From Erythrobacter sp. JK5 (GTDB lineage Bacteria; Pseudomonadota; Alphaproteobacteria; Sphingomonadales; Sphingomonadaceae), in contig NZ_CP073577.1 in the NCBI RefSeq assembly GCF_018205975.1, positions 2,294,001 through 2,358,000 of the forward strand: a DNA stretch of 64,000 nt, read 5' to 3'. Numbering within the stretch: position 1 is the stretch's first letter; every line of letters starts with the position of its first letter. The notes beneath the pieces are model-generated. The model had not been told where the DNA came from. It saw nothing but the letters and a program-made list of their open reading frames with translations, and did no database searches. Below are positions 54,739-63,595 of this stretch, one piece after another. A program made the position numbers and the translations under genes.

Positions 54739-56118
54739 ATGGGACGAACGCTGTTCGACAGGATCTGGGAAACGCATGCCGTCGCCGACACGCCCGGCGG
54801 TGCGACCCTGATCGCGATCGACCGCGTCTTCCTGCACGAACGCACCGGCGCGGCGGCGCTGGGCCGGATGGCCGAACTGGGCCGTGTGGTGCGCGATCCT
54901 TCTCGTGTTTTCGCGGTGATGGACCACATCGTCGACACGCGTCCCGGGCGCGGCGACGGCACTCTTCTTGAAGGCGGGGAAGGCTTCATCACCGAGACGC
55001 GCGCGGCCTGCAAGGCGGCAGGGATCACGCTGTTCGACGTCAACGATCCCGGTCAGGGCATCGTCCACGTCATCAGTCCAGAGCACGGAATCGTGCTTCC
55101 CGGCCTGACGCTGGTCGCGCCCGACAGCCATACCTGCACGCAAGGCGCGTTCGGCGCGCTCGCCTGGGGCATCGGCAGCAGCGAAGCCGAACACGCGATG
55201 GTCACCGGGACCCTGCGGCTCGACAGGCCCAGGACAATGCGCGTGCAGTTCGACAGCGCGCTTGCGCCGGGCGTCACCGCCAAGGACATGGTGCTGTCGC
55301 TGATCGCCAAACACGGCGCGGGCGGCGGTGCGGGTCACGTGGTCGAGTTTGCGGGCGAGGCCGTTCGGGCGCTCGACATGGAAGGGCGCATGACGCTGTG
55401 CAACATGGCGACCGAATTCGGCGCGATGACCGGGCTGATCGTTCCGGATGCAAAGACCTTCGCGTATCTCGCGGGCCGCCGATACGCGCCCGAGAGCTTC
55501 GACGGTTCCTACTGGCACGCGCTCACCAGCGACGAGGACGCGGCGTTCGACCGCGAGATCGTCATCGACGCGTCCGCCATCGCGCCGATGGTGAGCTGGG
55601 GCACCAGTCCCGAACAGGCGATCCCGGTAAGTGGCACGGTGCCGCAAGGACCGGAGCGCGCGCACGAATACATCGGGCTCGAACCGGGGGCGGCGCTGGC
55701 CGGAACCCCGGTCGATGCCGCGTTTATCGGCAGCTGCACCAACAGCCGGATTTCCGACCTGCGCCGGGCGGCGGCAATTCTCGAAGGCCGCCGGATCGCA
55801 CCGTCGATCAGGAAGGCGCTGGTCGTACCCGGCTCGCTCGCGGCAAAGCGGCAGGCCGAGGCCGAGGGGCTCGACGCGGTGTTCGAAGCCGCCGGGTTCG
55901 AATGGCGGATGAGCGGCTGCTCGCTGTGCTTCTTCGCCGGGGGCGAGGCTTTCCCCAAAGGCTCGCGGGTGATCTCCAGCACCAACCGCAATTTTGAAGG
56001 GCGCCAAGGGCCCGGCATCCGCACCCACATCGCCTCGCCCGAAACGGTCGCGGCAAGCGCCCTCGCCGGCGCCATCGCCGACCCGCGGGAATACGTCCGC
56101 GAAGAGGTTCCGGCATGA
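54739..56118 (+). CDS. LeuC-like aconitase-family hydratase large subunit
   Basis: Protein of 459 residues, like 3-isopropylmalate dehydratase large subunit. It carries the [4Fe-4S] cysteines Cys333 (GSCTNSR), Cys394 and Cys397 (SGCSLC). N-terminal MGRTLFDRIWETHAV and SHTCTQGAFGALAWGIG are typical. Hydro-lyase acting on a substituted malate or maleate, together with the LeuD-like subunit. Genomic context (CoA-transferase, HMGL-like lyase) suggests a catabolic alkylmaleate or citraconate hydratase, as dimethylmaleate hydratase in nicotinate fermentation, rather than leucine synthesis. Start ATG 54739 is 7 bp after the previous stop. Confidence 0.87.
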   Translation: MGRTLFDRIWETHAVADTPGGATLIAIDRVFLHERTGAAALGRMAELGRVVRDPSRVFAVMDHIVDTRPGRGDGTLLEGGEGFITETRAACKAAGITLFDVNDPGQGIVHVISPEHGIVLPGLTLVAPDSHTCTQGAFGALAWGIGSSEAEHAMVTGTLRLDRPRTMRVQFDSALAPGVTAKDMVLSLIAKHGAGGGAGHVVEFAGEAVRALDMEGRMTLCNMATEFGAMTGLIVPDAKTFAYLAGRRYAPESFDGSYWHALTSDEDAAFDREIVIDASAIAPMVSWGTSPEQAIPVSGTVPQGPERAHEYIGLEPGAALAGTPVDAAFIGSCTNSRISDLRRAAAILEGRRIAPSIRKALVVPGSLAAKRQAEAEGLDAVFEAAGFEWRMSGCSLCFFAGGEAFPKGSRVISSTNRNFEGRQGPGIRTHIASPETVAASALAGAIADPREYVREEVPA

Positions 56119-56723
56119 GCGCCTTCCCCGAGCCACTGACCAGCATCGCCGTGCCGATCCTGCGCGACAATATCGACACCGACACGATCATCCCGAGCCG
56201 CGAGATGCGCTCGACCGGGCGCACCGGTCTCGCCGATGGGCTGTTCGCCCCGTGGCGCTACACCGACGCGGTGACGCGCACTCCGGATCCGGACTTCGCT
56301 CTCAACCGGCCCGAATATCGCGACGCGCGCATCCTCGCCGCCGGAGCCAATTTCGGCTGCGGATCGAGCCGCGAGCACGCGGTCTGGGCGCTCGCCGAAT
56401 ACGGCATTCGCGCGATTGTCGCGGAGAGCTTCGCGCCGATCTTCCGCGGCAATTGCATCCGCAATTTCGTGCTGCCGATCGCGCTTGAGCGCACCGCGAT
56501 TGAAGCACTGGCGGGGCGCGAGATATCGATCGACCTCGAAGCGCAGGAAGTGCGCAGCGATGCGGGCGATCACCGGTTCGAGATCGATCCCGAGGCGAAG
56601 CAGATGCTGGCCGAAGGGCTGGATGCGATCGATCTTACCTTGACGCAAGCAAGCGCTATCGAAAACTGGACGGCACACGACCGTTCGGCGCGACCGTGGG
56701 TCTATTGGGAGGCCACAGCATGA
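56115..56723 (+). CDS. LeuD-like hydratase small subunit
   Basis: Swivel-domain subunit of 202 residues. NIDTDTIIPSREM, then GANFGCGSSREHAVWAL (about 78-94), which holds the substrate-binding Ser-Arg of the family, and SFAPIFRGNCIRNFVLPI, are all typical of LeuD. It forms the heterodimer with the LeuC-like protein. ATG 56115 overlaps the large-subunit stop by 4 bp. Confidence 0.88.
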   Translation: MSAFPEPLTSIAVPILRDNIDTDTIIPSREMRSTGRTGLADGLFAPWRYTDAVTRTPDPDFALNRPEYRDARILAAGANFGCGSSREHAVWALAEYGIRAIVAESFAPIFRGNCIRNFVLPIALERTAIEALAGREISIDLEAQEVRSDAGDHRFEIDPEAKQMLAEGLDAIDLTLTQASAIENWTAHDRSARPWVYWEATA

Positions 56724-57640
56724 CCGAAATCCTCGTCTCCGAAGTCGGCCCGCGCGACGGGCTGCAGTCGATCGACCGGGTAATGCCGCTCGAAGCCAAG
56801 CAGCGCTGGATCGCCGCCGAGGCGGCTGCGGGCGTGCGCGAGATCGAGGTCGGCAGCTTCGTTCCGGCCAAGCTGCTCCCGCAGATGGCCGACACCGCGG
56901 AGCTGGTTGCCTTTGCCAAGGGGATCGATGGTCTGACTGTCGTTACGCTGGTGCCCAACGCGAAAGGCGCGCAATTCGCGGCGCAGGCGGGCGTCGACGC
57001 GATGAGCATCCCGTTCTCGATGAGCGAAACCCATTCGCTCAAGAACGTGCGCAAGGATCATCCGGCTATGCTGGAGGAGATCCGGGCCGCCGCCGAGATC
57101 GCGCGCGAACACGGCATCCACTTCGCAGTCGGGCTGTCGACCGCGTTCGGCTGCACGATCGAGGGCGCGGTGAGCGAGGATCAGGTAGTGCGCCTCGCCG
57201 AAAAGGCCGTCGAAGCCGGAGCGCGGGAACTCTCGCTGTCGGACACGACCGGATATGCCGACCCGGCGCAGGTCCGGCGGCTGACCCGCAAGGTGAAGGC
57301 GGCGGTCGGCGGCGACCTGCTCACCACTCTCCACCTCCACAACACGCGCGGGCTGGGCCTCGCCAATGTGGTTGCCGGACTGGAGGAAGGGATCACGACT
57401 TTCGACGCCTCGCTCGGCGGGTTGGGCGGCTGCCCCTTCGCGCCCGGTGCGAGCGGCAATCTCGTCACCGAGGATCTGGTGCTGATGCTCAATTCGATGG
57501 GCTACACCACCGGGATCGATCTCGAGAAGCTGCTCAAGGTGCGCAACATCATCGAAGAGGCGCTGCCGGGCGAACCGCTCTACGGCTTTACCCCCGATGC
57601 CGGGCCGATGCTCGATTACAAGCAGAGGGTCGCCGCATGA
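56720..57640 (+). CDS. HMG-CoA lyase-like protein
   Basis: Metal-dependent lyase of 306 residues. VGPRDGLQ with Asp13 as metal ligand, HLHN with His205 and His207, and catalytic-cysteine loop GGLGGCPF (Cys238) match the HMGL family. It would cleave a 3-hydroxyacyl-CoA to an acyl-CoA and a keto acid. ATG 56720 overlaps the LeuD stop (ATGA). The order hydratase, lyase, CoA-transferase makes a complete module: hydrate a maleate, activate with CoA, cleave. Paralogue of the gene at 5578. Confidence 0.9.
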   Translation: MTEILVSEVGPRDGLQSIDRVMPLEAKQRWIAAEAAAGVREIEVGSFVPAKLLPQMADTAELVAFAKGIDGLTVVTLVPNAKGAQFAAQAGVDAMSIPFSMSETHSLKNVRKDHPAMLEEIRAAAEIAREHGIHFAVGLSTAFGCTIEGAVSEDQVVRLAEKAVEAGARELSLSDTTGYADPAQVRRLTRKVKAAVGGDLLTTLHLHNTRGLGLANVVAGLEEGITTFDASLGGLGGCPFAPGASGNLVTEDLVLMLNSMGYTTGIDLEKLLKVRNIIEEALPGEPLYGFTPDAGPMLDYKQRVAA

Positions 57641-58818
57641 GCGCACCCGCCCCGCTCGCCGGGATCACCGTCGTCGAGTTCACCCACATGGTGATGGGGC
57701 CAGCCGTCGGTCATATCCTCGCCGGGCTCGGGGCCGAGGTGGTGCGGGTCGAACCGATCGGCGGCGATCGCACGCGGCGGCTGATGGGTTCGGGCGCGGG
57801 CTATTTCCCGATGTACAATCGCGGCAAGCAGTCGATCTGCCTCGACCTGAAGAGCGAAGAGGGCCTCGCCGTAGCGAAGGACCTGATCGCCGGTGCCGAT
57901 ATCCTGGTCGAGAATTTCCGCCCCGGCGCGCTCGACCGGCTCGGGCTCGATTACGACAGCTGCGCAACGGCCAATCCGCGCCTGATCTACTGCTCCGAAA
58001 AGGGCTTCCTGCCCGGCCCTTACGAGAACCGCACCGCGCTCGACGAGGTCGCGCAAATGATGGGCGGGCTCGCCTACATGACCGGCCCGCCGGGCCAGCC
58101 GCTGCGCGCCGGGGCGAGCGTGATCGACGTGACCGGCGGCATGTTCGGCGTGATCGGCGTGCTTGCAGCGCTCGAGGAACGTCACCGCACCGGCAAGGGG
58201 CAGAAGGTCACCGCGAGCCTGTTCGAAACCACCATCTACCTCGTAGGCCAGCACATGGCGCAATACGCCGTCACCGGCACGCCCGCCGCGCCGATGCCCG
58301 CGCGGGTCTCCGCCTGGGCGATCTACGACGTATTCGAGACGCGCGACGATCCGGTCTTCATCGGCGTGGTCACCGATGCGCTGTGGGAGAAATTCTGCGC
58401 GCTGTTCGGTCTCGACGAGCTGTGGGCGGACGAGAGCCTGCGCGAAAACAACGCCCGGGTGCAGGCGCGCGATCGGATCATGCCGGTGATCCGCGATCTC
58501 GTTGGGGGGATGACGGCGGCAGAGGTCATCGCCAAGCTCGATGGCAGCGGGCTCCCATTTGCGCCGATCGGCAAGCCCGAGGACATGTTCGACGACCCGC
58601 ACCTCAACACCGGCGGTCTGGAGGACGTGACGCTCGACAACGGCACGCCGGTGCGCCTGCCGACGATCCCGCTCGAAATGGGCGGGCACCGGATCGGTGC
58701 GCCGCAGCACCTGCCCCAGCCCGGCCGCGATGCGCGCGCGGTGCTCGCTGGATTGGGCTACGGATCCGCGCGGATCGACGCGCTGATCGAGGGTGGCGCT
58801 GTGGGAGAGAGCGAATGA
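57637..58818 (+). CDS. Type III (CaiB/BaiF) acyl-CoA transferase
   Basis: Family III CoA-transferase of 393 residues. VVEFTHMVMGPAVGHILAGLGAEVVRVEPIGGDR (as VVEFTHMVMGP and GAEVVRVEP), MYNRGKQSICLDLKS and RTALDEVAQMMGGLAYMTG (probable catalytic Asp in the last) are seen. It presumably charges the hydratase product for the lyase. ATG 57637 overlaps the lyase stop (ATGA), and its stop overlaps the VOC lipoprotein start. Confidence 0.88.
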   Translation: MSAPAPLAGITVVEFTHMVMGPAVGHILAGLGAEVVRVEPIGGDRTRRLMGSGAGYFPMYNRGKQSICLDLKSEEGLAVAKDLIAGADILVENFRPGALDRLGLDYDSCATANPRLIYCSEKGFLPGPYENRTALDEVAQMMGGLAYMTGPPGQPLRAGASVIDVTGGMFGVIGVLAALEERHRTGKGQKVTASLFETTIYLVGQHMAQYAVTGTPAAPMPARVSAWAIYDVFETRDDPVFIGVVTDALWEKFCALFGLDELWADESLRENNARVQARDRIMPVIRDLVGGMTAAEVIAKLDGSGLPFAPIGKPEDMFDDPHLNTGGLEDVTLDNGTPVRLPTIPLEMGGHRIGAPQHLPQPGRDARAVLAGLGYGSARIDALIEGGAVGESE

Positions 58819-59411
58819 GGTGGATTGCTACGATCTTGGCAGCGGGCATCCTGTCCGGATGCGTGGTCGATATCGACAACCGCAGCGAGATGGCTGCTGC
58901 GCCGGCTCCCCGCGCCGCCGGGGTCGAAGCTCCGACCGAACGCCTGCCGACCGATGTCCGCCGATCGACCATCATCGTGCGCGATATCGAGAATTCGCTG
59001 ACTCTCTACCGCGACGTGATCGGGCTCGAGGTGAACTACGACACCGAAGTCACCACATCGGGCGTCGCGCTGCCGGCGGGCGAGCCGGGCGCGACTGCGC
59101 GGCTCGTCCTGCTCAACGCCAACGACCCATGGGTCGGGTGGATCGGGCTGATGGAATGGCTCGACCCGCCGATCCCGGCGGGCGATTACCCCAAGCGCAT
59201 GGGCCCCGGCGGCGTGGTGATCGTGCTCAACACCGACGATGTCGAAGGGCGCTGCGAAGCGGCCAAGGCGGTCCCCGGCGTGACCTTCACCGCCGAACCG
59301 CGCCTGCAGGTCTATCCCGGCCGCGATGGCGGGCCGGACATTCGCGTGATGGGCTGCAACTTCTTCGACCCCGACGGGATCCTGATCGAGCTCAACCAGA
59401 TCCTGGAATGA
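58815..59411 (+). CDS. VOC-domain lipoprotein
   Basis: Protein of 198 residues with a type II signal peptide (lipobox LSGC, Cys16 lipidated) and one VOC domain: STIIVRDIENSLTLYRDVIGLEV, then CNFFDPDGILIELNQ. The terminal Glu suits a VOC metal site. It is membrane-anchored, probably on the periplasmic face. ATG 58815 overlaps the CoA-transferase stop (ATGA). The function is unknown; it is the third VOC protein of the window and the second outside the cytoplasm. Confidence 0.8.
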   Translation: MRWIATILAAGILSGCVVDIDNRSEMAAAPAPRAAGVEAPTERLPTDVRRSTIIVRDIENSLTLYRDVIGLEVNYDTEVTTSGVALPAGEPGATARLVLLNANDPWVGWIGLMEWLDPPIPAGDYPKRMGPGGVVIVLNTDDVEGRCEAAKAVPGVTFTAEPRLQVYPGRDGGPDIRVMGCNFFDPDGILIELNQILE

Positions 59412-59415
59412 GCCT

Positions 59416-59664
59416 CTAGATCACGAAGTCGATCGGGTCGGGCAGCTTGCTGCGATTGACCACCATCTGCCCGTGGAGGGTCTGGATCTGATTGCTTCCG
59501 GTCCTGACGAACAGGAACGGCAGCAGGCCGTGCAGCATGCAGGCGAACCCGCCCAGCACCATCCGCACGCCAAACCGCGTCGCATGGAGGAAGTGCTCGA
59601 AGTAGCTTTCCCCCACGCTCGCAGGGTGTTCGGTGAAGGCGCGCCTCAGGCGGGAAATCGGCAT
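59416..59664 (-). CDS. DUF6356-family small protein
   Basis: Protein of 82 residues with the DUF6356 pattern: FTEHPASVGESYFEHFLHA, then FGVRMVLGGFACMLHGLLPFLF, a hydrophobic stretch that could be membrane-associated. The family is widespread in sphingomonads and of unknown function. A ribosome-binding site AGAGGAG stands before ATG 59664. It follows the YeiH gene by 14 bp and probably shares its transcript. Convergent with the VOC lipoprotein gene. Confidence 0.75.
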   Translation of the reverse strand: MPISRLRRAFTEHPASVGESYFEHFLHATRFGVRMVLGGFACMLHGLLPFLFVRTGSNQIQTLHGQMVVNRSKLPDPIDFVI

Positions 59665-59678
59665 CGAAGGTGGCTCCT

Positions 59679-60776
59679 CTAATCGATCAGCAGGATCGCC
59701 GCAGCGAGTGCGGCCAGGAACGAGACGAAGGTCGCGGAAAAGACCGGGACCAGCGGTCGCCACCCGGCCTCGATCAGCAGCGACAGGCGCGACCGCATGG
59801 CGGTGGCAATAACTGCCAGAAGCAGCAGGAATTTCGACGCTTCGAGCCCGCCCTCGGCAATGTCCGGCGGGACTGCGACCACCGAACTGACCGCAACCGT
59901 GGCCAGGAAGGCGAGGATGAACCACGGCAAGGAAAGCCTGCGCCAGATTGGGCGCAATGTCCTCGATGCGTCGCCCGGGCTTTGCGACGCATCACCCAGC
60001 CAGACCGCGACAAGTGCGACGACTGGCGCCAGCAAGGCGACGCGGGTGAGCTTGATGATGGTCGCCTGCTCGCCCGCATTCTCGGAAATGGCGTAGCCGC
60101 CGCCGATCGCCTGTGCGACATCGTGGATCGATGCGCCGACGAGATAACCCGCCTGTGCGTCGGTCAACTCCAGCGCGCCGGCGATCACCGGATAGAGCGA
60201 CAGCGCAAATGCGCTCGCCAGCGCCACGCCGACGAGGGTAATGGTAAAGCGTGCCTGATCGAGCCGGTCCTGCCCGATCACGGCATAGAGCGCCAGCGCG
60301 GCAGACGCGCCGCAAATCGCCGTAGCCCCTCCCGCCAGCGCGCCGGCGTAGCGGCCCTGTCCGCTAAGGCGCGCTCCGACGATCCCGGCGGCAAACGCGC
60401 TTCCCATGATCAACACCAGCCCGGCAAACGGCATCCATCCCAAACCGGATACGTCCATCACCGTCAGTTGCAGGCCGAGCAGCACGATCCCGAGGCGCAG
60501 GAAATGCCGTGCCGCGAAATCGAGTCCGGCTTCGAGCGCGCCCAGCTGCGCAAGGAAGTTCAGCGCCAGCCCGATCAACAGCCCGAGCAGGATCGCGGGA
60601 AACCCGTAGTGCTCGGCCAGCCACAAGGATGCGAGCGCCGCGATCAGGCAGGTGAGCAATCCCGGCACCAGCTCGCGCAGGGAAACACGACGCACAGCGG
60701 TTGGACGCTCCGCCTGATAGTATTCGCCGAACAGGTCGCCGGCATAGAGAGCTGGATCGGGCCGCTGCACCGTCAT
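59679..60776 (-). CDS. YeiH-family (UPF0324) membrane protein, putative anion exporter
   Basis: Inner-membrane protein of 365 residues with about ten hydrophobic segments. GGATAICGASAALALYAV and VGASIHDVAQAIGGGYAIS are the conserved signatures of the YeiH/UPF0324 family. Members are proposed sulfite or sulfate exporters on genetic evidence, so an anion may be released by the pathway. Fifth gene of the 63398-59416 operon, 4 bp after the DUF1330 stop. Confidence 0.87.
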   Translation of the reverse strand: MTVQRPDPALYAGDLFGEYYQAERPTAVRRVSLRELVPGLLTCLIAALASLWLAEHYGFPAILLGLLIGLALNFLAQLGALEAGLDFAARHFLRLGIVLLGLQLTVMDVSGLGWMPFAGLVLIMGSAFAAGIVGARLSGQGRYAGALAGGATAICGASAALALYAVIGQDRLDQARFTITLVGVALASAFALSLYPVIAGALELTDAQAGYLVGASIHDVAQAIGGGYAISENAGEQATIIKLTRVALLAPVVALVAVWLGDASQSPGDASRTLRPIWRRLSLPWFILAFLATVAVSSVVAVPPDIAEGGLEASKFLLLLAVIATAMRSRLSLLIEAGWRPLVPVFSATFVSFLAALAAAILLID

Positions 60777-60780
60777 GCCT

Positions 60781-61086
60781 CTACACCGACAGGTCGGGTC
60801 CGTCGATCAGCAGCACCTGCACTTCGGCCAGCCCTTCGCGCAGCTTCTTTGCCTCGGCATACTCCGGGCTGTTCCAGAATGCTTTCGCCGCAGCGCGGTC
60901 GGGCCATTTGGAGATCACCATCGAGGCACCGTCTCCGAATTCGCCCTCGAGACATTCCGCGCCGGGGCCGCGCAAGAGGTATTCGCCACCGAATTTCGGG
61001 ATGAGTTCAGCCGCCGCCGCGCCGTAGCCCGAAATGAATTTCTCGCGGTCGGAGATGGCGGCGGTGACGATCATGTAGGCGGGCAT
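60781..61086 (-). CDS. DUF1330-family protein
   Basis: Protein of 101 residues of the DUF1330 dimeric alpha/beta-barrel family. YMIVTAAISDREKFISGYGAA, GGEYLLRGPG and FWNSPEYAEAKKLRE are the three conserved blocks. The family contains small cytoplasmic proteins of unknown reaction. It lies between the membrane protein and YeiH. Compare the exported DUF1330-like protein at 47910. Confidence 0.85.
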   Translation of the reverse strand: MPAYMIVTAAISDREKFISGYGAAAAELIPKFGGEYLLRGPGAECLEGEFGDGASMVISKWPDRAAAKAFWNSPEYAEAKKLREGLAEVQVLLIDGPDLSV

Positions 61087-61098
61087 CGGCGTTGCTCC

Positions 61099-61791
61099 TC
61101 AAAAGGGTTTGACCGCGCCCAGGAAACAGACCGAGGCGATGGTGATCCAGTAGATATAGGCCGCGAGCCGCGCCATCCCGATCTCGCGGGCGAGCGCGGC
61201 CTCCTGTGCGGCGTCGGGTCCCATCGCCAGGATGCGAAACCGCTCGGTCCAGCGGCGCATGACGAGCCGCAGGAACAGCCCGATGCACAGCGCAAAGGCA
61301 TAGAGCGCCATCTTCGCCGGGTACCAGTCGTTCCCCTCGCCGCTTGCGATCGGCCCGCTGCCGCCGAACGCCATGAAGGCGCTGACGAACAGCGCCGCGA
61401 TCAGCGGATAACGCAGCAGTTCCTCGGCGCGAGTGACGGTGATCCCGATATCGGTCTCGCGCTTGATGAAGGCGGTCCAGGTAATCGCCAGCCAGACGGC
61501 GAAGAACAGCCACATCCACCAGATGCCGCTCCCTTCGAGCCACGGAACGAAACCGTAGATCTTGCCCATATGCAGACCGAGCGGCAGCAGCAGCACGATA
61601 CCGGTGCGCGCGAGGATGTCGATGCGGTAGGCGGTTTCCATGTGCCGCCTGCGCTCCTCCAATGACAGCGCGGGGTTGGTGACGTGATAGCTGGTCTGGA
61701 ACACGCCCCATTCGCCGCCCAGCCAATACACCATCGCGAGGATGTGAACCCAGCGCAGAATGCTGAGCTCGTTCACCGTCAAGAATTCCAT
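61099..61791 (-). CDS. Multi-pass membrane protein, paralogue of 33881
   Basis: Integral membrane protein of 230 residues with about six hydrophobic segments. The first helix WVHILAMVYWLGGEWGVF and the C-terminal FLGAVKPF match the 33881 protein (VHLLLFVLWLGADVGVF and FLGNVKPI), and both have a cytoplasmic loop rich in Arg after helix 1. The conserved His in helix 1 could be a haem or metal ligand; this is inference. The family is not identified. It lies in the operon with a methyltransferase and small partner. Confidence 0.72.
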   Translation of the reverse strand: MEFLTVNELSILRWVHILAMVYWLGGEWGVFQTSYHVTNPALSLEERRRHMETAYRIDILARTGIVLLLPLGLHMGKIYGFVPWLEGSGIWWMWLFFAVWLAITWTAFIKRETDIGITVTRAEELLRYPLIAALFVSAFMAFGGSGPIASGEGNDWYPAKMALYAFALCIGLFLRLVMRRWTERFRILAMGPDAAQEAALAREIGMARLAAYIYWITIASVCFLGAVKPF

Positions 61792-61815
61792 GATCCCTCC
61801 CCCGTGCGCGAGCCG

Positions 61816-62175
61816 TTACTCGCGCGACAATCGCTCCACTATGTCCTTGATCGGCGGGTCGCTCGCTTCCATCGCCTCGACCTCTTGCTGGAACCCGCGC
61901 ATGATCCGCGCGAGATAGGCGCGGGTGGCGAGCGCGCGTTCCTCGCCCGCCTCGCGATCGGGCTGATAGTTTTCGATGTCTGCGCGCTTCAGCACGCCCT
62001 TTTCGTCGAGCAGCCGCTCGATCGTGTCGTTGCGTTCGCGCAGCGCCGATACCTCGGCGGCGAGCGCGAACACGGTCGAATACAGCCGGTCAAGCGCCGG
62101 GTCGTCGAAATATTCGGGGCGCTTGCCCTTGGCGCGCTTGCCCGACAGCGCGACCCAGTCGATCCCCTCGGTCAC
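61816..62175 (-). CDS. Small coiled-coil protein paired with the upstream methyltransferase
   Basis: Protein of 119 residues with PEYFDDPALDRLYSTVFALAAEVSALRERND, then a second helix pair (RAYLARIMRGFQQEVEAME). The heptad-like pattern predicts a coiled coil. GTG 62175 overlaps the methyltransferase stop (GTGA), as for the smaller homologue at 46481. This second instance of the same gene pair argues for a functional complex. Unknown family. Confidence 0.65.
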   Translation of the reverse strand: MTEGIDWVALSGKRAKGKRPEYFDDPALDRLYSTVFALAAEVSALRERNDTIERLLDEKGVLKRADIENYQPDREAGEERALATRAYLARIMRGFQQEVEAMEASDPPIKDIVERLSRE

Positions 62176-63398
62176 GCCGCTGCCGCCTGGCTTGCCTGTT
62201 TCTGGGCGGGCTTCCACGCGCCATAGGCGTTCCAGATCGCGGCGCGGCCGAAATCCTCCTCGCCGTCGTCGGGCGAAGGCGGGAAGATCGCCGGATCGAC
62301 CACCGCCCGTACGCCGGCGACAAACTGGCTTTCGCGCGGGAACCCGGCCTCGGCCATCACCTGCTTCAAGTCCTGCCCGTGCATCGCCGACCAGAATGGC
62401 TCGTTGTTGTTGAACGCATCCCAGTCGCGCATGAACTGTTCGAACAGCGGCATGTCGTCGGAATATTGCGGCTGTTCGATATGCAGGATCAGCCCGCCCG
62501 GCGCGAGCACGCGGTTGGCTTCGGCCAGCAGTTTCGGCATCGCCTTGCTCGAAAGCTCGTGCAGGAACATCGTCGTCTGCACCCAATCGAAACTGCCATC
62601 GGCCCAGCGCGACAGGTCTTCGCCAGAAGCCTGCACGAACCGGATGTTCTTGACCCCCATCGCCGCCGCGCGCGCCGCGCCATAGCGCAAGGAAGCCGCG
62701 GCGGTGTCGATTGCGATCACTTCCGCTTGCGGAAAGGCCTGCGCGATCGGCACCGCGTTGTGGCCGACGGTGCAGCCGATATCGAGGATGCGTTTGGGCT
62801 GCCAGTCGGGGCGTTCCTTCTTCACCCATTCGACCACCGCCTGACCGCCGCCATCGTTGAGCCCGCCCAGCGCGCCGCCGGTGGTTGCAAACAACCCGAC
62901 ATCATAATTCGCGCCGACCGTGACGTCGCCGGGGCGCTCCTCGGAATGATAGCCGCCCGGCTGGCAATGGATGTCGACCGCGGTCTGGTAGTGCGGCTGC
63001 GCGACCGCGGGATCGAGTTCGAGCATGTCCGAATGCTCGTTATACTGGCTCGCCATGGCGTCGAGTTCGTCGAGCTGGCGCAGCACAACCTGCCGCCCGA
63101 AATGCTGGCGCATTTCCATCGAGTTGCGCTTCAACGCCGACCACATGCGGTGCCACGAATCCTTGTTCATCGCGTCGCGGATCTCGTAGCGGTGTTCGGG
63201 ATCGCGGCCATGCTCGGCGCGAAACGCCGGCAGCACGCGCCGTTCGTACGCGATCCGGTTGCCCGCGCCGATCGGCCCCGAAAGGTAGCGGTTGAAGTGC
63301 GTGAGGAAATTGAACCGCGCCGCTTCGTCGTGATTGGTGCGCGGCATCATCGGATGGCGCGTCAGCGCGGTGTAGGGCGGGGGCAGATCGGAAGCCAT
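62172..63398 (-). CDS. SAM-dependent class I methyltransferase with long N-terminal domain
   Basis: Protein of 408 residues. The N-terminal domain has the helical region RIAYERRVLPAFRAEHG and VDIHCQPGGYH, and the C-terminal domain has motif I ILDIGCTVGHN, EVIAIDTAAA and LAPGGLILHIEQP. Full-length similarity to the 46726 protein, including the shared ERR-x-x-PAFR-x-EHG block. The acceptor is unknown. First gene of the 63398-59416 operon; ATG 63398 lies 18 bp from operator site 9. Confidence 0.86.
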   Translation of the reverse strand: MASDLPPPYTALTRHPMMPRTNHDEAARFNFLTHFNRYLSGPIGAGNRIAYERRVLPAFRAEHGRDPEHRYEIRDAMNKDSWHRMWSALKRNSMEMRQHFGRQVVLRQLDELDAMASQYNEHSDMLELDPAVAQPHYQTAVDIHCQPGGYHSEERPGDVTVGANYDVGLFATTGGALGGLNDGGGQAVVEWVKKERPDWQPKRILDIGCTVGHNAVPIAQAFPQAEVIAIDTAAASLRYGAARAAAMGVKNIRFVQASGEDLSRWADGSFDWVQTTMFLHELSSKAMPKLLAEANRVLAPGGLILHIEQPQYSDDMPLFEQFMRDWDAFNNNEPFWSAMHGQDLKQVMAEAGFPRESQFVAGVRAVVDPAIFPPSPDDGEEDFGRAAIWNAYGAWKPAQKQASQAAAA

Positions 63399-63415
63399 GA
63401 ACTCACCTATTGTAA

Positions 63416-63431
63416 ATTTGTCCGGACAAAT
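63416..63431. promoter_or_regulatory. TTGTCCGGACAA operator, site 9 (perfect)
   Basis: ATTTGTCCGGACAAAT, a perfect palindrome, 18 bp before the methyltransferase ATG and 165 bp before the putA start. The closeness to the methyltransferase gene suggests it controls that operon; putA may lie outside the regulon. Confidence 0.83.
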
Positions 63432-63595
63432 TCGCGCGAACCATCCGTGTTGTCAACTCCAACCCTGCATACCGGGGCTTCGTTCCGCCGTCCTTGATCG
63501 CGCGCAAACGACCGGGCGGGCAGGCTGCGCTTGAAGTCGCCGCTTTCCGGGTCCAGATCGCTGCCATTCGACTCGGTTTCAGGATCCGCCCCCAA

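Noticed and set aside
54739..56723. Leucine biosynthesis (leuCD) operon
   Set aside because: No leuA or leuB nearby, and the genes are embedded between catabolic genes under the island's operator.
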